64,000 bases of DNA from assembly GCA_902729315.2 (NCBI GenBank), contig LR746265.1, positions 7,508,892-7,572,891 on the forward strand, written 5' to 3'. Numbering within the stretch: position 1 is the first letter of the stretch; each line of letters opens with the position of its first letter. Below the pieces are notes generated by a model. It was not told the DNA's origin and searched no databases. It saw only the letters and a list, made by a program, of their open reading frames with translations. The stretch comes from Spirodela intermedia. Lineage: Eukaryota; Streptophyta; Magnoliopsida; Alismatales; Araceae. The position numbers were made by a program, and so were the translations under genes. This document shows positions 1 through 18,288 of the stretch, piece after piece.

Positions 1-3000
1 ATACAATCTTGATGACTTGATAGGGTTCTTCCATTTAAATCGCTTAATTTTTTGGTGATCTATGAAGGTAATCCTTTTAAGTGTCTCACGTTGACCTTAC
101 GATTGTGGACAGATCTTTCTTTGTTGTGAGACATGTTTTACAAGCATGGTACATATCTGGTCTATGGAGTACGGTCAACTGATTTTGTTCTCCCATGTGA
201 GCCTTGATTGTTGCCTTATTAACGCTGATCAGATACCCCACTGTAACTCAAGGCATGAACCCCCACTAACTATATATCTCTAAGCACCCAAAAATAGTTG
301 TGGCGTGGTGTTGGCCACCCACCCTGGTGATTGGTGTCACTACATTAACTGTTCTGATGCCATGACGAAGGTAAGACCTACATTCGCAATAGTTGATGGG
401 CACTATGTGCTGATGTCCCATTCTCCTTTCCTCTGATGTCCATCCCACGTAGTATTTCTAGCAACTGCACCCCATCACATGACGTTGCCTAATCAGGTGT
501 GCAATTGTGTCGTAGCATGCCAATTAGCCTGTATCTACCTCATGTTACTTTTCTTGTTGTGCCGTAAAATCCTAGTTAGCTTGAAAGTTTCATGCGATAC
601 CTCTTTGAACTTTTATACGCCCTAATGGGACTCTTCACCTAAAAGGCATATGCTCTCATGGGAGCTTCCTTCCTTTTGTGCTTTCATAGATCCATGTACT
701 CATTGGAAGGATATTGGAAACGAGCGAAAACCAAGTACTATTGAAGCAAATGTCGTCTTCCCCTCAAGAGGAGCTCCTACACCATTCAAGTAAAGATACT
801 CACACTTACAGAAACTTTGGGCAATGTGAAAGAATCATAACCCATTCATATTGTGTTATTTGTGTAGAGTAATAACTCATTGTGCTCAAGTCAACCTAGA
901 CCCATCAATATATAAGAGATTAGTGGGGTGCTGATTTTGTTCAGTTGACCTTGATCTATAAAGTTCAAATTATAGTGGCCATCAATCTTATATTTAATAC
1001 ATATTTATTTTAGGTTTCTGGAAGTTCTAAAAACTAGTAAGCTTGATTATATCGAATGTATAAAGAAAGAACTTTGAAAGTTACAGCAAGAAGAATTTAT
1101 ACAAGACTTGATTTAATAAACATTGGAAATATTTTTGTCAATATTATACTTCTAAAGGAGGAGGTGAAGAAATAAAAATCTAAGCAACAAAATGTGATTG
1201 GGAATAGCTATTTCGTTTAGCTGTGATCTCTTTACGTTTCTAAAATACAAGGCTTTTAATTGGTGAAACAATTCAAAAGTACTTCAAGTGCATGTTTCTT
1301 AATAACTGGTAAAAAATTTCTATAGCTATTGTTAGCCTTAATGATGCCATAAATAATTAAGGAGTTGAATCATTCAATAAGCATTTGGAATAAATATTAT
1401 TTTTGATGTAATTAATTTGCCACTTAAAATTAAAACCTGTTAACCAATGAAGTGATTTGATTTGAAATATTAATGATATTCTTCTCAAAAGGAAGTTAAA
1501 ACTCTTTGAATCAGCCATAGCTTCTTTAAATACAACTCTACATAGTAGTTGTTTGTAAAAGTCTTTAATATTATTCTTTCTAATAATTTTGCATTGAAGA
1601 AAGATCAATGACAAGAGGTATTTAGTTCATTATAGTCTTTTTCCCATCTAAAACAGATATAAATGGGTGAACTTGATTCTAATATGATCAATACATAGTA
1701 CTTCTTTAAAAAAATAGGTTTAAACTCTTGTAGACACTGACCAAAATTATTTGAAATTTAGTTTTAGTTAATAATTGGTAAGATTTTTTGTGAATTGCAA
1801 GTATAAATCATTAAGTAAAAATATGGGAAATTGAAGCAAGAAAAATTCGTTAGGTAGTTTTTTATTTAAGACTACTTCCCAAACATTTGAGTCTAATTAT
1901 TTAAAATTATATTGTATGACAACTTCTATGGTTGTCAAGTTTTAAAATGATAGATTGATCTTAAATGTCTTATTTGATAGCTTTGGAAAGTAGACAATAG
2001 ATACAACCAACTCAAATTGAAAGTTTTTTTAACTCATACTAAATTCTCTAACACGATCAAGCTGCAACTTGCACTATACTTTGTTCCTAATTTCTAAACT
2101 TATTCTAATATCTCAAACTTTCCATATCCATGTACAACATTGGTGAACTCTTTCACACGATTTATTGAATATTTATTAAAACTTGTGTACATTGAGGGTT
2201 TAAACTAGCATCCAGCATCAAATCCTCAGAAAACCAGCAATGACTCCTTGAAATTGAACAATGGAACCCCAAACTTGATTTAGTCGACTTAATCCAATGA
2301 CTGCAGCAACTCTAATGAAGACTTTTTCATGCATTTAAAACTGAACAAGCACCATATACGTATCAATGGTTAAAGTTTGCATAATAGGTTTAGGAGACCT
2401 GAAACAATATGTTCATTAAAAGAAAATATTTACAAATATGGACATTCTATTCATCACACTTCAACCACACCATTCCACAAATTATTGTGAAATAATGTCT
2501 TGGCTCAATGTTGAATTGGGTTTTTGACTTTCAAGCCAATTTTGATTAGGGGTGGATAAGTGTAAGCGGCACTCTCTATGGCTCAGTTCTAAGACCAAGC
2601 AAGATTAAGCATGTTAACTAAGGGCTGGCTTGGGGTTCTACTTTTACGGTGGCACCCTTGTTCTAGTCACAAGTTGAAGTCTGTGGTCGAACAGGGTTCT
2701 CACCGTTGGACTCTCTCCGGCTGAATGACTTGAACAGCGTTTCCGATTGAATTTGGTTTGTCTATAACAGGCCGCTGGTGACCCGCTCAGTCATCGAACT
2801 CTGGTTCTAACCAATTATAAAATCGCTGCAAGGAGCCACGAGCCGGCCCACGTAGGAACGAGGCTCGATGGATGGCAGAAGGGCCGGAAATGGAGGCCAG
2901 CCTTGGTGGGCCGGAGTGGAGGAAGTCGGAGTGGTGTAAAGATTGCTACAGAGGGCGCGCGCAGGAGGCGGGCGGGAGGGATTAGGCCATCGGGAGAATC

Positions 3001-3237
3001 GAGCAGATCGCCGGATCTGCCGTGGATGATGGGTTGGTTACGCTGGTACTTGGTTCCAAGCGCAAAGAAGATGATCTCCTCCGAAGGGGGAGAGATGTCA
3101 TAATTGTCGGGGAGACGGTCGCCATTTCACGCGATTCAACGCTGAGGATCGGTAGAAAGGTCCCTGCTCTCTCTCTCTCTCTCTGTTGCGCGCCGTACAT
3201 TGTTCATCTCTGCTCGCCGGTAGAGGCATCCCCCTCG
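1..3237. other. AT-rich spacer and promoter/leader of the hydratase gene
   Basis: I see no supportable gene here. The first 2.5 kb is AT-rich with only short, low-quality open frames. From about 2830 the sequence becomes GC-rich and leads into the hydratase gene at 3238. A (CT)n run at 3167-3184 lies in the probable 5' leader; such tracts are common in plant leaders. Short frames between 2903 and 3237 have no recognisable domain and are probably leader sequence. Confidence 0.6.
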
Positions 3238-8178
<4,941 letters not shown>

Positions 8179-8962
8179 TTTGCCCCCCCAACTGTGGTTC
8201 TTCCTCTCTCTCTCTCTCTCTCTCTCACTGCCCTCTCTGTCACCTTCCAACTGCATGAAACACTACATAGTGGCTAATGCCCAACCTCTTTCGCTGTACG
8301 AGTGTGATTCCCGTGGCCCCCAGTGGTGGAAAATCTCTAGAGAGAAATCAATGTGACGGATGGCGCAGGTGCGGTGGCGTACGTCGGCGCGCAGCACTGG
8401 ACGTAGAGGCTCGCGGGCTGGCACGACAGCTCGCACCAGCACGACGGCATAGGGCATGCTTGCGTGTGCGAGGGCGCGCCGGAGCGGATATCTGATAAAC
8501 GCGGGGTAGCAGGAAAGGCAGCCGGTAAAGTGCTTTTCGTCGGTATCTCTTTCGTCGGTGGAAGCCCCCTCCGTCAAGGGCGGCCCTTTTCCGTCCCATT
8601 TGTCCCCGAGCCTCATCTTCTTAACTACGGCTGCGGGAAGTCATTTGTCTCCGAGCCTACCCAGACCTCTCGGAGAGAGAGGGAGGAACGGCGGCAGAGG
8701 GAGCAAGTCCCGTACAGAGCATTTCCGACAGTCCAGCGTTCGACGGAGGAGCCAACCTTTAGAAGGAAGGGCCAGTCTGCCGGCATCCTGCCCCCTTAAT
8801 CTCCATCTCGGATTCATCTTTTCCAGCCGGGTTCGCTCATGGAAGTGTAAGAATTTTCGTGCAGAACCACTGAACTGATCTCATTTCAATCCTGTTTCGA
8901 CCATTGGAGAAGGCGATTCCTCGTCTCAGCAAACTGCTTCCCATTTTCCTCCTCCCTCTAAT
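8179..8962. other. Hydratase 3' region and GC-rich promoter of the next gene
   Basis: A (CT)n run at 8203-8226 begins 25 bases after the hydratase stop and is probably in its 3' UTR. The stretch at about 8340-8900 is GC-rich and has overlapping open frames on both strands, as expected by chance in GC-rich DNA. None has a recognisable domain. It most likely contains the promoter and 5' leader of the membrane-protein gene at 8963. Confidence 0.55.
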
Positions 8963-9553
8963 GTGTGCCCTAATTTCTCTTTCAGCTCTGAAGGAAGCCC
9001 CAAAGGGTATGACCGGACGGGGAGAGATGGCGGTGGGGGCTCCGCGAGAACCACGAGCATCCATGTTACTGCGCTTGATGGGCTGGTGAACGTGAACTCC
9101 TTGTTCACCATTGCCGTCTTCGTGGGTCTGTCGATCGCCGCGCCGGGCCAGCGCAGCCTGGAGGGCAAGTCGGCGTGCGACGCAGGGCCCCAAGTGGCCG
9201 AGAATCTCCTGGTTTTCGAAGTGGTGTCCTTCAGCTCCTTCCTCTTCTCCAGCCTGGTGGCGCAGGGGCTCAAGCTGGCCATCAATCTGCTCAACAGCAA
9301 GGATGTGGACGAGGCCTTCCGCGCCCACATCAACATCAAGGTGCTGCGCTTCGGCATGCTGCTGTCGGCGGGTGGCTCGGTGCTCGGCTGCATCTTCCTG
9401 GTGCTTTCCATGGTGAACGTCATTCAGATTCGGCTGGGCATGCTCTCCTGCGGCAGTCGAGCGGCAGTACGGGCGGTTACTACACTTGTCACCCTCGTGT
9501 CGTCGGCGCTTATTCTCTACATCTCCACAGTTCTCTACTCCTTCAAGCAGTGA
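8963..9553 (+). CDS. Small plant four-helix membrane protein (MEE60-like)
   Basis: Intronless gene of 196 residues. After a short hydrophilic N-terminus (Gly/Ser/Thr-rich), the motif SIHVTALDGLVNVNSL leads into a first hydrophobic segment at about 50-66. Three more follow at about 95-115, 132-160 and 172-193, so four membrane passes are likely. The DGLVNVNSLFT block resembles a plant-only family that I recall being annotated as maternal effect embryo arrest 60; that name is from memory and uncertain, and no biochemical function is known to me. The start at 8963 is the first ATG in frame and gives a plausible short cytosolic tail, but an upstream leader exon cannot be excluded. The gene is GC-rich with G/C third positions, unlike its AT-rich downstream flank. 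A 239-residue reverse-strand frame over the same interval is a shadow of this composition. Confidence 0.78.
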   Translation: MCPNFSFSSEGSPKGYDRTGRDGGGGSARTTSIHVTALDGLVNVNSLFTIAVFVGLSIAAPGQRSLEGKSACDAGPQVAENLLVFEVVSFSSFLFSSLVAQGLKLAINLLNSKDVDEAFRAHINIKVLRFGMLLSAGGSVLGCIFLVLSMVNVIQIRLGMLSCGSRAAVRAVTTLVTLVSSALILYISTVLYSFKQ

Positions 9554-12500
9554 CATCCTCCCAAGTTGGTATTGCGATGCTCTCTCAGTCTAACTCGTAG
9601 ATGGTTTCGATGTGTGCTTGAATATTTAAGAGTGATACTCGTTTTGGTTTCAACTATTCATCATCTTTAGCATGTTTAAAGTTCGCATACGCCTGCGATC
9701 AGATTTGAAGAGCTTGAAGAGTTTCGAATATGGATTCAAGGACGAACATATGGTGCAGAAATTCCATTCGTCTGTGAATTTCTATAGGGACTCAATGCCC
9801 ACTCCTGTTCGAATAAATCGACGAGACAGGACTAAAACATAAGTCGAAACACTTGTTGAACCCGTTATTTTTCCTCACACGAGATTAACTGGAATGAACG
9901 TGTTAATTTGCTCCAGCTGGTGGGGAAGCTGGTGATGATGATGATGATGATTTTATGAGTTATTTGCGCATGGTTTCACAAGCACCATCTATCTGCAACA
10001 TGATTATCTAGGGAACCCACCCCATTGGAGGCACTTTTGTTTCATGACTAACACATTGGGGAATCCTTGTCCCATGGTCCTGACAACCCGTTATCACAGG
10101 AATTAATCAAAACATTATCCAAAAAGCCGCTCTCTTTGCAGTTTTATTTATATGGGAAATTAATTAAACGTCTGTTGAATGTGCAGCTATTTCAGTATGC
10201 CATTGTTCCTTGGAGGGTTTGTCGTTCTCTGTTTGATAACATGGGATAGGAGCAGGAATTTGAGGGGGAGACTGATATAGCGATGATGCTCTAGAACAGG
10301 AATTTCAGTGGAATGGATGTGAATGGACCAAACAGGCATAATTCCAATGAAAACTCTTCACAACTCGACGAATGAGAAGGTAAAAGCCTGAAGAAAAGAG
10401 AAATCGATATCTCCAGAAAAATATCTAAAAATATAGAGAAATCATGTAAACTCAGAAAATAACCAGAAATCAAAAACCTAAAAGATTCATAGAAGAAGAT
10501 GTTGACTAGTTGAGCAACCATATCTGCTTACATCCAGATTCATGTGCTTTTCTATTGGCTATTTCTCAGCTTGATTGCTGGCCTTTTCTATGTTTGGATA
10601 TACATTCTTGTGTCCAAGTTTCTCTTGCTATGAAGGGGAGCTTTAACATATTGTGGTGAATATCAATATTGGTGTGTTAATACTCACATTTTTTCTATTT
10701 ATGTCAAAAGCCTCCTCGGACTCGCTTGTATCTGTCCTAATGTTTGATGCATTAGGTACAAAAGGAATAAATGTATGATATAGAACAGGGGTCTGAGGGA
10801 CTTCAACTACTATGGAAACTTGGATAGGTCCACCGTATGGTTGAGTGACAAACCTTAGAGAAAGCATGTGACTCTTTGAATTGTCAATGGGTGTCAGAGA
10901 GGAAAGCATGTAGACGGATAAGAATTGTTGGTTCACAGATAGTCTAAGTATAGGAAAAGGGCCAATAAATTAGTTTTCTAATGATTTTTATCATTTTTTG
11001 ATGCTTTTAATGTAATTATGTAAATTATAGATAAAATGGGTCAACACAATACTGTTAGTCGACATAGTGGGTTAGCATAAGATTTTGTGATTTGGCACAT
11101 CATTTAAGTGGGTTAACATGTTAACTTGTAAATTTACTTAGACATCAAGATTTATAAAGTTTGAGCATTCTCTTGGCCTACATACTCTTTCCAAGAGTCA
11201 TAACACGATTTTCACTATTCTCATCCTAAAACTATAGTTATAACTCGTGACATTAATAATCTGTAGTTAGACAAGAAATTTCTAGGGATTGTCACCTCAC
11301 ACTAAACACCAAGGTTTACCTATCTAGCCATGTTACAACCACTATCCCAAGCTTCACATATAAAATGACAATTTCTGAACTTACAATAATATTTGAGTAC
11401 TTTGAGGTTGCTTTCCTATTGACATAGACAATTTGGCCAAAGGAGGTAGTTTAAGCACATGGGCTTGCAAAAGTAGATCAGATTTTCCAAAGTTGATGCA
11501 TTATTTGAAAGGTCGTTCAAGGAACTTTTCACATGGACTTCAAATGACTAAGATATAATTGGTCAAATATTCTCTTGCTTGACACATGGGTTGACTTGTT
11601 GGCAGGTTGTGTGATCAAATTGGCCAAGATGGTCAATTTAACCAACTTTTGATACTGCCAAACTATGTACATATCCATCAAAGATCTTCTAATGTTTCAT
11701 TGATCTTGATGTGTCACGGTACAATGTGCTTGTCAGATTCTACCAACACATGTCAACTGCCATGCCAAAATAGTTTCTAAGACTTTTTCGTCATTATATT
11801 CATATAAGAGATACATTGTTCTTGTCTGATTCTTCTCCCCACGATATCGTATGTTCTATTTGAGATTTTTCACATGTTAAATGATTGGCAGACCTTTGCC
11901 ACATGTCCAATACATGTGTTGATCTATTTTGCATATCAACTTAGACAAATCGACTTAGCCACATTTCATTTGCACATTCAGACCTTTCCACATGTCTTAA
12001 AGATTGTAGACTATGTTGCCATTTGTTACTTTTTGTTGGACTTTTGCTTCATGTCGTTGTTGTGTCACATGTCACCATGATTCAAACATTTGCTACATTG
12101 ATCTTGCATTGGATGATTGTTATATGTTACTTGCATTTTATTCTTGCTTTTTCATCTAAACTAATCTCTTTTATGTTGATTTGACTTGGCTTGAGACACA
12201 TTTCTAACATATCTTCTTTTCATCAGGTTTGAAATATATATTTAAATAATAATCAAATTTAGATCTAAAGATTTTGATTTTGATTTTGATTTGGAGATTA
12301 GTGCATTTCAACATATTTTCAATCATATATTTTCATTGATAGTACCATGAAGCTTACTTCACCCTATCATGTTTCAACCTCCAATTGAGCTCTATGTAGG
12401 GCATCATAGGGTACGTGCCACCAAGTTGACAACCTTGATCTTCTCCCTCATTGTAACTACATTGGGCCCAATTGAGGCCATTTTTTCTCTAGTAGAATAT

Positions 12501-15500
12501 TGTGGCTTGTCTTACTATTGATTATTATGGTCATTGGGTGGTAACTTATGTTGGGTTCTAGATAAAACCTTGGCTCACTTTGGCTTGTAGATTTTCGTCC
12601 ACTATTGCAAGGTACCAAGTAGATGAGAATGATTCAACAATAGACTACTAATCTCCATCAACATCTCTTGTGCCATGTTCATTGCTTCTCTACTTGCTTG
12701 AGTTGGACACTCATTTGGACAATGTGGATCATCCTACAACACAATTGATGTGAACTTGTGCATTCTTTGGCCCTACTGATAGAATTGCTTGTAGTTGCCT
12801 CCAAAATACCTACTTCAGTTAATGCCTTTGCTGTCACCACACTGATGGTCTTTTCTAACATTGTCTCAATGCTTGGCACCAATGTTCAGTTCAATTGGAT
12901 TGCAACTCTTGTAGTCCAATGTTGTAAGTTATCACCATGAATAAATGAAAGTATTAAGCTCCCTACCATCAAAACTCTACTTGCACCCAACCTTAAAGAC
13001 TTCTATACAATTAGAGAGTTTGTCCTTGTTGATCATATTCTTGATTGGAGGATTAAATTAAATAACATAATATAATCTTATACAAAACTCATATGTCGTT
13101 ACCTTAAAGGGTATTTCTTACCATTCATGTTCTATTAGCGGAAGGGAATCAATCCTTTGATTCTTTCAAACAGTCATCTTTGGTGTTGACAATGGCTCTA
13201 CTCATTCCTTTGTCATTGTCTGCCACTACAAGTTAGTGTTGAATGATAGGTGCACGCTCTCTATTGTAACCTTTGTTGGTTTTGAGATGTGCATCTCTTA
13301 GAAGTAGTGATTAAAATTTGATAGAAATTTGTATTTTACTAGACATTTAGTGCACCATGAGGGTCTTTAGCTCTAAGACCTTTTGTCATATTGCACTACT
13401 CATCAATAATTCCTTAAGTAGTGCTATGTCTACAACCAATCTTTTAGTACCTCATGCAACTTGTTGGCACTCATGACATCATGTACAAGTAATGTAAATA
13501 CATAATATTTTGATGATGACAAACACACAAGCTCAATCTAAAAATCAAATTATGCTTACTATGCATATTTAATTTATAGATAAGTATTCTATTGTAGATG
13601 AGTTCGAATGTGAATTTAAGAATAATTTAAATTAATAAAATAATAATAATAATAATTCGAAGAATGTGTGAGAACGTCATAATGTTGAATTCCCAAATTT
13701 GATTGATTTTACCTCGAATTATTAATTAATATATTACCATAAAAAAATATCAATATTTATAAAAACTACCACTAGAAAAATAATTATTAGCCCTTCAAAA
13801 TCAACAAGAATTCATGACGTCATATATGAGTATGATTATTAACTAATATATTAGATATTCATGATGATAAATCATTACTTCTAGTTCTTGATGATATTAA
13901 ATTAATTTATTGGAGTCATAGTATTCATACTATTGCCCATGATTATTTGAATATTAAGTATTATTATTTAAGACTAATTTTTTATATTTTATATCCTCAA
14001 AGTCATGATTTTACATATGCATATTTTACTTGGCCATAAGGTCATGCTTCAATATATCCACTTGTCAATCACGATTTGTTTCAAGTGATTTGGATAAGGT
14101 TTTGATTGTTAAATCATTGTTTTATTTTTAGATGTATTATCAATTCTATTGTGATGATAATAGATCATCAAACCTGATTGAACCAATATATTTTGGATGT
14201 ATATATATATGTTGATGTTTTAATGATCATATGTACTAGTTTCTCATAAGGGATTCAAACCCTTAAAAGATGTTCAAATTGTTAACCATTCTAATTTATA
14301 ATTAATTTTATAATTTAAATGTTCAATGACAACAAAAATTAAGAAAGATGTCTAAATTGAATTTCTTTATGAATTGAGCACCTCTCTGATGGAAAGTTAA
14401 TTCTAAATGATCACTTTTTATTTCTCTACCATTTTGAAAGTCTTCTACATATTTTATACAAAAACAATTATGCAAATTTAAGAGGTATTTGATGTTTATC
14501 AAACATTAAGAACCTAATAGATTTTCAAACTTCATCAAATGTTAAGGAACTAAATTCAAGTTTCAAGAGATTTTCATTGATCAGATCAAAGTGTCAATGC
14601 TTTTTGCATTTAGTCTACTTCCTTATGAAAAGGGGACAGCAAGAATTAAGTCTTCACCATCATCATCTTCATCAAATTTTTGGATATAATCAAAGTCAAT
14701 GGTAACTTTCATAAACAACTCACACTGAAATATTTCTTTATTTATATGTGGGTAAATTTGGGATTACAATTTAACTTAATTACTCAAAGGAGTTGAACCT
14801 TGTAATCAATTTTTAGCCTCTTAAAGTCATTAATGTAGAAGATAATGTAAAATTCCATGAGAACTAAACTTAAAAATCAACATTTTTGATTGATGGATAC
14901 TTGAACTAATGGAACCTACCATCAGAGTTATTCTCAAATTTTATGAGTTACTTACTTTTAGAACTAGAAATATAGTAGGATTTAGGATTTGGAATATAAG
15001 AACAACAGTGTTATAAATAGTTGACTAAAGTAAAGCATTAGAATTCAATCAATTCAAGCCCTCCCCTCCTTTTGTTGATATCACATTGTCGTGTGAGTTT
15101 TGACTAAATTTATATATTTTTTCTCCTCAATGTCAACCACAACAGCAGCTACAGTCCTAGGGTGTGGTATTCTTCATTCTACAAGGAAAATACATTATGA
15201 GATGAACCTCTGGAAATTCATAACTCTTATTTCATGGTTCTTAATTCATTTTTCCTGTCCCTTCTAATTATGGGCCATTTCCTTATATAGGAGAACAACC
15301 TTACACTATGGAACAATCATAACTAACCCCATAATGACTTTAGGTAGTCATGAGATACTACTATTTTAAAGTAGCAATCCTAACTAATCAACAGCTTAAC
15401 AACCTTAACGGTCCATATAACAAAGTCAGGTGGTTATGAGGTAGTACCAGCAAGTCAACGTAACTACCCAGTCACACGTGTACGGGACTCTATGCACTTC

Positions 15501-16668
15501 ACACATGCTACATTATAATTGTGATATGTCGCATCATGCTACATGTCAGGTTGTGCCATTGTTATGTCACCTCATGGCAGCAGCCTTTGGGGTTCACTGA
15601 CTTGATTCCTTGAACCTCTTGTTTGTACTAACGAAGTTGTCTGCCTGAATTATGCACCAATGCACAAGCCCTGTGTGCCTTACATTATGTGTATCTAATT
15701 GAGTTGTTAAAAGAAATCATTTTACATCGGTCCATGCATTATGGAAGCATTCATTTTTTACATTTAGTCATAGGTGACATATATCGATGCATACATAATC
15801 ATTTGGAGTCGTAACTATTTTTACAGTATAGAAGATGCCCAAATCTTAGGCACTATGAATAGTAAACGGGATGTGTCCTGACAAATCCTCTTTTAATGAG
15901 TTATCTTCTATAAGACACCCATGCTATGGTCTCTAATCTACTTATGGTACAGTCAAATTTCCATAAGTATGACTTCTAACAGAAAGCTGGTATAAAGGGG
16001 TGAAAATTATAATGAAACTTATTTATAACAAGTATTTAAATGATATTTAAACAAACCCATTCGCACTATGCCACCATACACTAGCCTTCGTCACTTGCAC
16101 ATGCTGCACTATGCCACCATGCACCTTCATGCACAAGCTATATATTTTCGCGTGCACTGCATCATGCCACATAGTATCCACGAACAACAGTCTCTGTGTA
16201 TGTGTGTGTGTCATTACACGTGTCAAGACACATGATGGTGGCATGGTTACAATAGATGTGTCACCATAGATGATAGCCTATCCAAACTTTATCTCTCACT
16301 TTAACGTATCTTAATTGGGTTTCAATGATCCAAATATTTACTCCATAAGGCCATATTCTTTGAATCCATATTTTATGAAACATTTCTCAATGAAAGATGA
16401 TGGATAAATTTTAGACTTGATGGGAATAGTTTGGGCGATCACTATCGCTCATAGAGCCAACATCTGACGATCTTCATTCCTCCGATTTCTAGAGAAAAAG
16501 TTGGGCAGTGAGATGAAGAAAGGAGCGGGTGAAGGGCGTCGGTTACGTTATCACGCACTCCTACGTCTCTCCGAAAGAAGCCAGAACTCTCGTTTTGCGC
16601 AAATTGTCGCATCCGAACTGTGGAAAAAAATGGATTGTTTAGTAAATCCTCCTCAGCCTTCACTTCTA
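9554..16668. other. 7.1 kb AT-rich intergenic spacer
   Basis: No supportable gene. A (GAT)n run lies at 9932-9951. At 11850-12080 the words CACATGTC and CACATGTT recur. Near 16065 and 16108 there is a short direct repeat with core ACTATGCCACCAT, followed by a (TG)n stretch at about 16198-16212. The stretch at about 15130-15640 has the look of a decayed retroelement end (TATATAGGAG box and dispersed CATG-type words), but I found no paired termini, primer-binding site or polyprotein fragment. The zinc-finger gene's 3' UTR should lie just left of 16669. Confidence 0.55.
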
Positions 16669-17307
16669 TCATTTCACCAATTCGCAGATCCAATCAATGT
16701 CTGGTAAGTCGGACTCGTCTCCACGTTCGACGTCGTCACCAGCGATCTCCAGCCTTCTTATGTCCTCCGTTACGTCGGCGCAGTCCCTGTCAAAAGATGA
16801 CGAGGAGGAAGATGGCGACGGCTCCTCCCTCACTGCGCCTACGCAGCTTCCGCAGCAGCGTCGCTGGGGCCGCCAGTCCCCGCCGCACCCACAGCCACCG
16901 CAGCCCAGCGGGCGCAGCTGCTCCGGTGTGTGGGCGAAGAAGCAGACCTTGCGTTGGCACTGCATGCCGGCCTTGCAGGGGCGCGTGCGGTACCTGGCCG
17001 GGTGCAGCCAAAATTCGAACACGCCGTGGGAGAACTGGCAGAGCTGGCCCTTGCTGCAGGCGCCCGCGCGGCGGAACTCGGCGCAGGAGACGCCATGGTA
17101 TGGGAACTTGCGGGGGTCTCGCCGGCGGGCCTTCTCACCGCGGTGGGCGTAGGGACACTGTGTCCAGTCGTGGCTCCTCGTCTTGCTGCACCGCCTGATC
17201 TTGAAGCAGTACATGCGGAACTCGTCCGACTCCTCCAGCGCCTGTCCCTCGGGCGCGGGAAATTGTGGTACCATGGGCGGACAGGAACTGGTTACATCAA
17301 GGTCCAC
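16669..17307 (-). CDS. Plant RR-TZF tandem CCCH zinc-finger protein
   Basis: Intronless, 212 residues. Plant arginine-rich tandem zinc-finger proteins bind AU-rich RNA, shuttle between nucleus and cytoplasmic granules, and act in ABA, jasmonate, germination and stress responses. The protein has the complete signature. The RR domain has C40, H46, C51 and H55 (C-X5-H-X4-C-X3-H), followed by the conserved ARRRDPRKF block. CCCH finger 1 has C75, C84, C90 and H94 (C-X8-C-X5-C-X3-H). Finger 2 has C111, C117, C122 and H126 (C-X5-C-X4-C-X3-H), with YRTRPCK and [11 protein letters not shown]. The C-terminus is Ser-rich, then acidic, ending in DWICELVK, which resembles the conserved tail of TZF2/TZF3-type proteins. 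It lacks N-terminal ankyrin repeats, so it belongs with the short members (TZF1-6 class). Which Arabidopsis gene is the orthologue is not decided. Confidence 0.93.
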   Translation of the reverse strand: MDLDVTSSCPPMVPQFPAPEGQALEESDEFRMYCFKIRRCSKTRSHDWTQCPYAHRGEKARRRDPRKFPYHGVSCAEFRRAGACSKGQLCQFSHGVFEFWLHPARYRTRPCKAGMQCQRKVCFFAHTPEQLRPLGCGGCGCGGDWRPQRRCCGSCVGAVREEPSPSSSSSSFDRDCADVTEDIRRLEIAGDDVERGDESDLPDIDWICELVK

Positions 17308-18288
17308 CTGAGCAAGGCCGATGAGAGTGCGGGCATGCGAGAGAAAGAGATCGAAATCAGGGAATACATGAAGAGAGAGAGAGAGAGAGAGGGAATCAAG
17401 ACTAAGGTTTCACGTATGACTCAGACGCATAGTTGAGGACGGGAAGGACACGTACCATTGTCATGACGACCAAGAAGATCAGAAGCAGAACTCAGCTGGA
17501 GCATGAGAAGAGCAAGGAGAGGAGTTAGCTGGCTCGCAATAGACCACATGAAGGGGGAGAGAGGAGACAACGTTCTCCGTCTACTCCTCTCCCCCCGGGT
17601 TCCGCGGGGTCTTCTTCTTGAAAGAGAAGGAAACCGTAGGCTTTATTTATAGGACCAGTTGTGCTTCTCTCTTCAAAACTTTTTCTCCCTCCCTCGTTGC
17701 CTTCTCCGTCCCCTCTCACTGTTAAGATAAGCCGTAAGGGAGGATCACCATAACGTACGGACCAGTTACTTATCTCTCTCTCTCTCCCTCCCCCCACCCC
17801 ATTCCACTGCCTTGCTCAGAGAGAAGGGCGGTAATGTTGACGCCTATGTCACATGCCGCGCATGCAGAGCCACATGGACTAGTTCCATTCGTTCTGTTTC
17901 CCGGCCGACGTGTTCTCGAGACCTTGTCAGTCCACGTGCCCTGCCCACTTGTCGAGGGCTCTCTCAACGTGCCCTACTGCCATCGTCGAAGCCGCAGGCA
18001 GAGCCACCCCCATCCTTCCTTCCACGTCTCTGACGCCTACACAGGGGCGGGGGGCGCAGCTGGGTCATGTAGAAAGGAAATAAACGGGAGACAAGGTAAA
18101 GTAAATAAAGGAAATGATCAGGCGTGCTCATCGGCGTAGACGTCCCCTACTTGCCATCTCGAGTACCACTAGTGGCCGCCACAGCACGAGGCTTACAGAT
18201 ACGTGAGCGACGGCAACGTCCATGTTCTTTCGAAAGCACAAGAATGAACAACCCAGCCAATAATTGGTTTATCTCACTACAGAGGGCA
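17308..18288 (-). promoter_or_regulatory. Leader and promoter region of the TZF gene
   Basis: Reading on the minus strand, a TATA box (TATAAATAAA) occupies 17642-17651. That predicts a leader of roughly 300 bases, which includes an (AG)n run at 17372-17391 (CT on the transcribed sense). About 280 bases further upstream, 17933-17938 is a G-box CACGTG in the context CCACGTGCC, the core of ABA-responsive elements. This fits the ABA/stress regulation known for several RR-TZF genes. The rest of the interval up to 18288 should hold the 3' UTR of the EMF2-like gene. The TATA and G-box are seen; their use is inferred. Confidence 0.65.

Noticed and set aside
2530-2830. Resemblance to 5S rRNA (TTAAGCATG word)
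   Set aside because: Only a few bases match and the internal control regions are missing.
8837-9556. 239-residue open frame on the minus strand
   Set aside because: It lies antisense to the four-helix membrane protein, has no recognisable domain, and is expected from the GC-rich third positions of the sense gene.
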